From assembly GCA_018697195.1 (NCBI GenBank), contig CM031858.1, positions 111,661,811-111,725,810 on the forward strand: a DNA stretch of 64,000 nt, read 5' to 3'. The notes beneath the pieces were generated by a model. The model was not told the DNA's origin. It ran no database searches and was given only the letters and a program-made list of their open reading frames with translations. A program made the translations under genes and the position numbers. Positions 61,772 to 64,000 of the stretch are shown one piece after another; positions within the stretch are counted from its first letter, which is position 1, and each line of letters begins with the position of its first letter. Origin of the DNA: Certhia americana (Eukaryota; Chordata; Aves; Passeriformes; Certhiidae).

Positions 61772-62252
61772 TTCACGGAGTCACAGAAGAATTTACATTA
61801 GAAGAGTCCTCTGGGGGTCCTCTACTCCATCCCCCTGCTCCAAGGAGGTCCAGCTAGATCAGATAGCTCAGGGCCATGCCTATTCAAGCCCTTTACACCC
61901 TCAAAGACAGAAAACTCATATCCCCTACTCCAGTATTTGACCACTTTTATGGTAAATTTTTTTCTTATACTTAAATAGAGTTTCCCCACACTACATCTTA
62001 AGTCCAATGCCTATCACTGGACACATGCAGGAGAATCTGACTCTGTCTTAACTATAGGCTAAGGACAGGTAGTTTCTGCAGTCAGGTCTTCTCTGAGCCT
62101 CCTCTTCTCCAAGCTGAATGGAGTTTTCTCTCTAAGCATTTCCTCATATGCCTGTGCTCCAGCCCCTTGACCAGTCTGGTGGCCTGCTGCTGGATTTCCT
62201 CTAGTATGTCAATGTTTTTTTATGTACTGTGGAGACTTCTCTTCATACACAA
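61772..62252 (-). mobile_element. CR1 LINE, 5'-truncated, minus strand
   Basis: The plus strand starts with 'tcacggagtcacagaag' (reverse complement of a CR1 tail) and runs through the CR1 3' region: 'ctctgagcctcctcttctcc', 'aagctgaatggagttttctc', 'gctccagccccttgaccag', 'tggcctgctgctggatttcc', 'tgtactgtgga'. The homology ends near 62250, where U6 snRNA sequence starts in the same orientation. Confidence 0.9.
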
Positions 62253-62254
62253 AC

Positions 62255-62323
62255 TGACTTGTGCAGGCATCATGTTAATCTTTATCATTCCAATTTTAGC
62301 ATATATTCTGCCAACAAAAGCAT
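62255..62323 (-). pseudogene. U6 snRNA 5' fragment (pseudogene) fused to CR1
   Basis: On the minus strand this matches the first ~70 nt of vertebrate U6 snRNA. It contains GGCAG, ATATA.CTAAAATTGGAA, GATA, AAGATTA.CATG and CCTGC.CAAG in the right order. There are about a dozen substitutions, a 5-nt gap after GATA (the CAGAG of U6) and a decayed 5' end (CATGC... instead of GTGCTC...). The 3' third of U6, including the terminal U-run, is absent. The segment ends at the CR1 5' truncation point. U6 is the catalytic spliceosomal RNA, but this fragment cannot encode a working copy. Confidence 0.85.
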
Positions 62324-62329
62324 GATTTC

Positions 62330-62366
62330 ATTAGAAGATAAGAAGAAGATTAGAAGATAAGATAAA
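62330..62366. repeat. Short purine-rich tandem (TTAGAAGATAAGA)
   Basis: Two copies of attagaagataaga separated by 'agaag', beside the U6 fragment and before a T21 run. Confidence 0.75.
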
Positions 62367-62371
62367 AGCAC

Positions 62372-62392
62372 TTTTTTTTTTTTTTTTTTTTA
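62372..62392. repeat. T21 homopolymer
   Basis: Twenty-one T residues, 49 bp from the 5' end of the U6 fragment. Confidence 0.97.
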
Positions 62393-63954
62393 AAGAAGAA
62401 GCCTGGGGACAATGGAAATGTAGGTCTTTAACCCATTGCTACCTTCTCCTCTATTAAGCAATGTGTCCTTATATTCTGGTCTTAGCCCACAATTTTCAGT
62501 GGCTTCCTGCACTGAAATCCCCTCTCAGCATCCTGAGAGAAGTATTTACATCAACTTGGGCCCTTGGTTGTGATGTCTTCTCTGCTTCTCAGAGCTCTCC
62601 TTTCTGCTTTTGCTAAAGGCTCATACTGCTTGAGTGTTTCACCACTCTGTCAGGATTTGTTCTTCACTCCAGAAGCTTTTTCCCTGAAAAATTGCTCAAC
62701 TGCTCTTGGAAAAGCACAATTTCCTTCTCCTTCCCAAAGATGCCCCCTGAGTACAGCCACATTGTTGTCTGCTGTCTCCTGAAAGGAACATAATGTCTAT
62801 TAGCACAGAGTAACTCCAAATGAAGAAATTAAGAATTATACACTGAACATGTTAACAGAAACATCCACAACATTGTTATGAAAAGTTATTCATTAGGGTC
62901 TGGCTGTGATTTTGGAAATTACTCAGGGTGGTTTTTAAGGTGCTGTGCGCGAGGCTTTGGGGTTTGGACACATTTTTCCACGACTCTTTACATTTGTCAG
63001 CAAGAACATACAGCTCTTTTGACAGTAGGACTTGGGTGGGCCGATGGCTGCTGGATGCTGTAATAGGAGGTTGGCAGGACACAGAATGATAAACTTACTT
63101 GTCAACAGCCTTTCTGGCTTTCTTACGACAGACTGAGCTTTGTACCTCTGCAACTTGTTTCCCATGTAGTCCCTGGTAATTTCTTTTGGCATGGGTTAAT
63201 TGATTTTGTATTTGCTTGCTGCTGTTATTATGCCTGCCCAACATGGAACCTTTCTCAGCCACAGAAGCTCATTTTGTATCTATTATTCCCTGCTTTGTTA
63301 TGTTGCTTCCCTCAGCCAGAAAGAATTCCTAAATTGTTTGCATGTTGGTGGCAACAGAGATGGAAGACCATAGAAAATAAAGACGATATCCGCAGTAAAT
63401 GTTGAAAATGGGGTACAACCAGTGTGTGGCATGGAAAATAAAGTTACTAGCACCACTGGGGAGATCTCCAGTTGGGTGACCGCAGCATTGCAAGCCAGAA
63501 GAGTTTACATAGCACCTCAAGAGGAAGCAGACCTATGACTCCATCTGCATGCAGTACAGCCCTTTCTCTGAAAAGCAAACTACTGGCATAGGTGGAGGGC
63601 AGATGAAGGCAATCTACAGGGCCCTTTTGGCCCCTGTGTCTGCATTTCCTTCCTATGAGTCCAAATTACTGTGTAGGATTGGTGGTCACTAAAGTTTTTG
63701 ATAGCATGGATTTGGGATATTGCTAAGCTAGGTCATGGACCAGCCTGCTAAAAGCATTCTTGTGTACTACAGGCAGGATGACCTTAATGTCCCATCAGTT
63801 CATAATTCACTTGTGGCTCTCTCTTCATTTGCTCTTTCTCTCTCATACAGAACCTTTTTATTTCCAATTAGTTGTGTATTAGTTGCAATTCAGTTGTATT
63901 AACAGCACTTTTCCACAATGAATTTCACTGTCATTTTCTCCCCATATTTCTGCT
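62393..63954. other. No gene seen
   Basis: Unique sequence between the T21 run and the terminal pentanucleotide repeat. Confidence 0.55.
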
Positions 63955-64000
63955 CCCTTCCCTTCCCTTCCCTTCCCTTCCCTTCCCTTCCCTTCCCTTC
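63955..64000. repeat. (CCCTT)n pentanucleotide repeat, open at window end
   Basis: Nine perfect CCCTT units run off the right edge. A pure polypyrimidine/polypurine mirror repeat, so the total length is unknown. Confidence 0.98.

Noticed and set aside
1..64000. CRISPR arrays, prokaryotic operons, ERV coding genes, rRNA or complete gene clusters
   Set aside because: None seen. Base composition, LINE content and tRNA point to a vertebrate (avian) chromosome.

Overview
The window looks like bird nuclear DNA. It is AT-rich and CpG-poor, has no operon-like packing, and carries at least nine CR1 LINE copies, nearly all 5'-truncated and some ending in the avian CR1 3' tail (ATTCTATG-type octamers). 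Further evidence is a canonical vertebrate tRNA-Ala(AGC), a U6 snRNA fragment, a probable solo LTR and many simple repeats. I cannot name the species.

Most of the 64 kb is intronic or intergenic. No open reading frame exceeds about 180 codons, and none spans a recognisable complete protein. The best evidence for a protein-coding gene is on the + strand near the right side: three phase-compatible exon-like segments at 53742-53832, 54842-54937 and 56873-57052. Each has splice-site dinucleotides and coding-like codon choice, and the last ends in a stop. I do not recognise the protein. Weaker exon candidates on the + strand lie at 2463, 4945, 7658, 21472, 34040, 40848, 42228, 44260, 46140, 47574 and 49748. 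On the - strand they lie at 28676-29051 and 40435-40671.

Layout. 1-5.9 kb: mostly featureless, with two weak exon candidates. 5.97-6.87 kb: a - strand CR1, a clean tRNA-Ala(AGC) gene and a (TAA)n microsatellite, side by side. 7-25.5 kb: intergenic or intronic DNA with a short CR1 end at 12.3 kb, a T19/A20 inverted pair at 13.3 kb and a possible conserved non-coding element near 19.7 kb. 25.6-26.5 kb: an internally deleted CR1. 28.6-29.1 kb: the longest reading frame in the window, on the - strand. 37.5-38.3 kb: an old CR1. 40.4-41.5 kb: two convergent coding-like segments and twin poly(A) signals. 46-57 kb: the candidate gene, with CR1 pieces and an LTR inside its apparent introns. 61.8-62.3 kb: a CR1 fused at its 5' end to a U6 snRNA fragment. 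The window ends inside a (CCCTT)n repeat.

I found no CRISPR array, defence system, biosynthetic cluster or other undescribed system. The most interesting observations are the U6-CR1 junction, the tRNA-Ala abutting another CR1 5' end in the same orientation, and the unidentified + strand gene.
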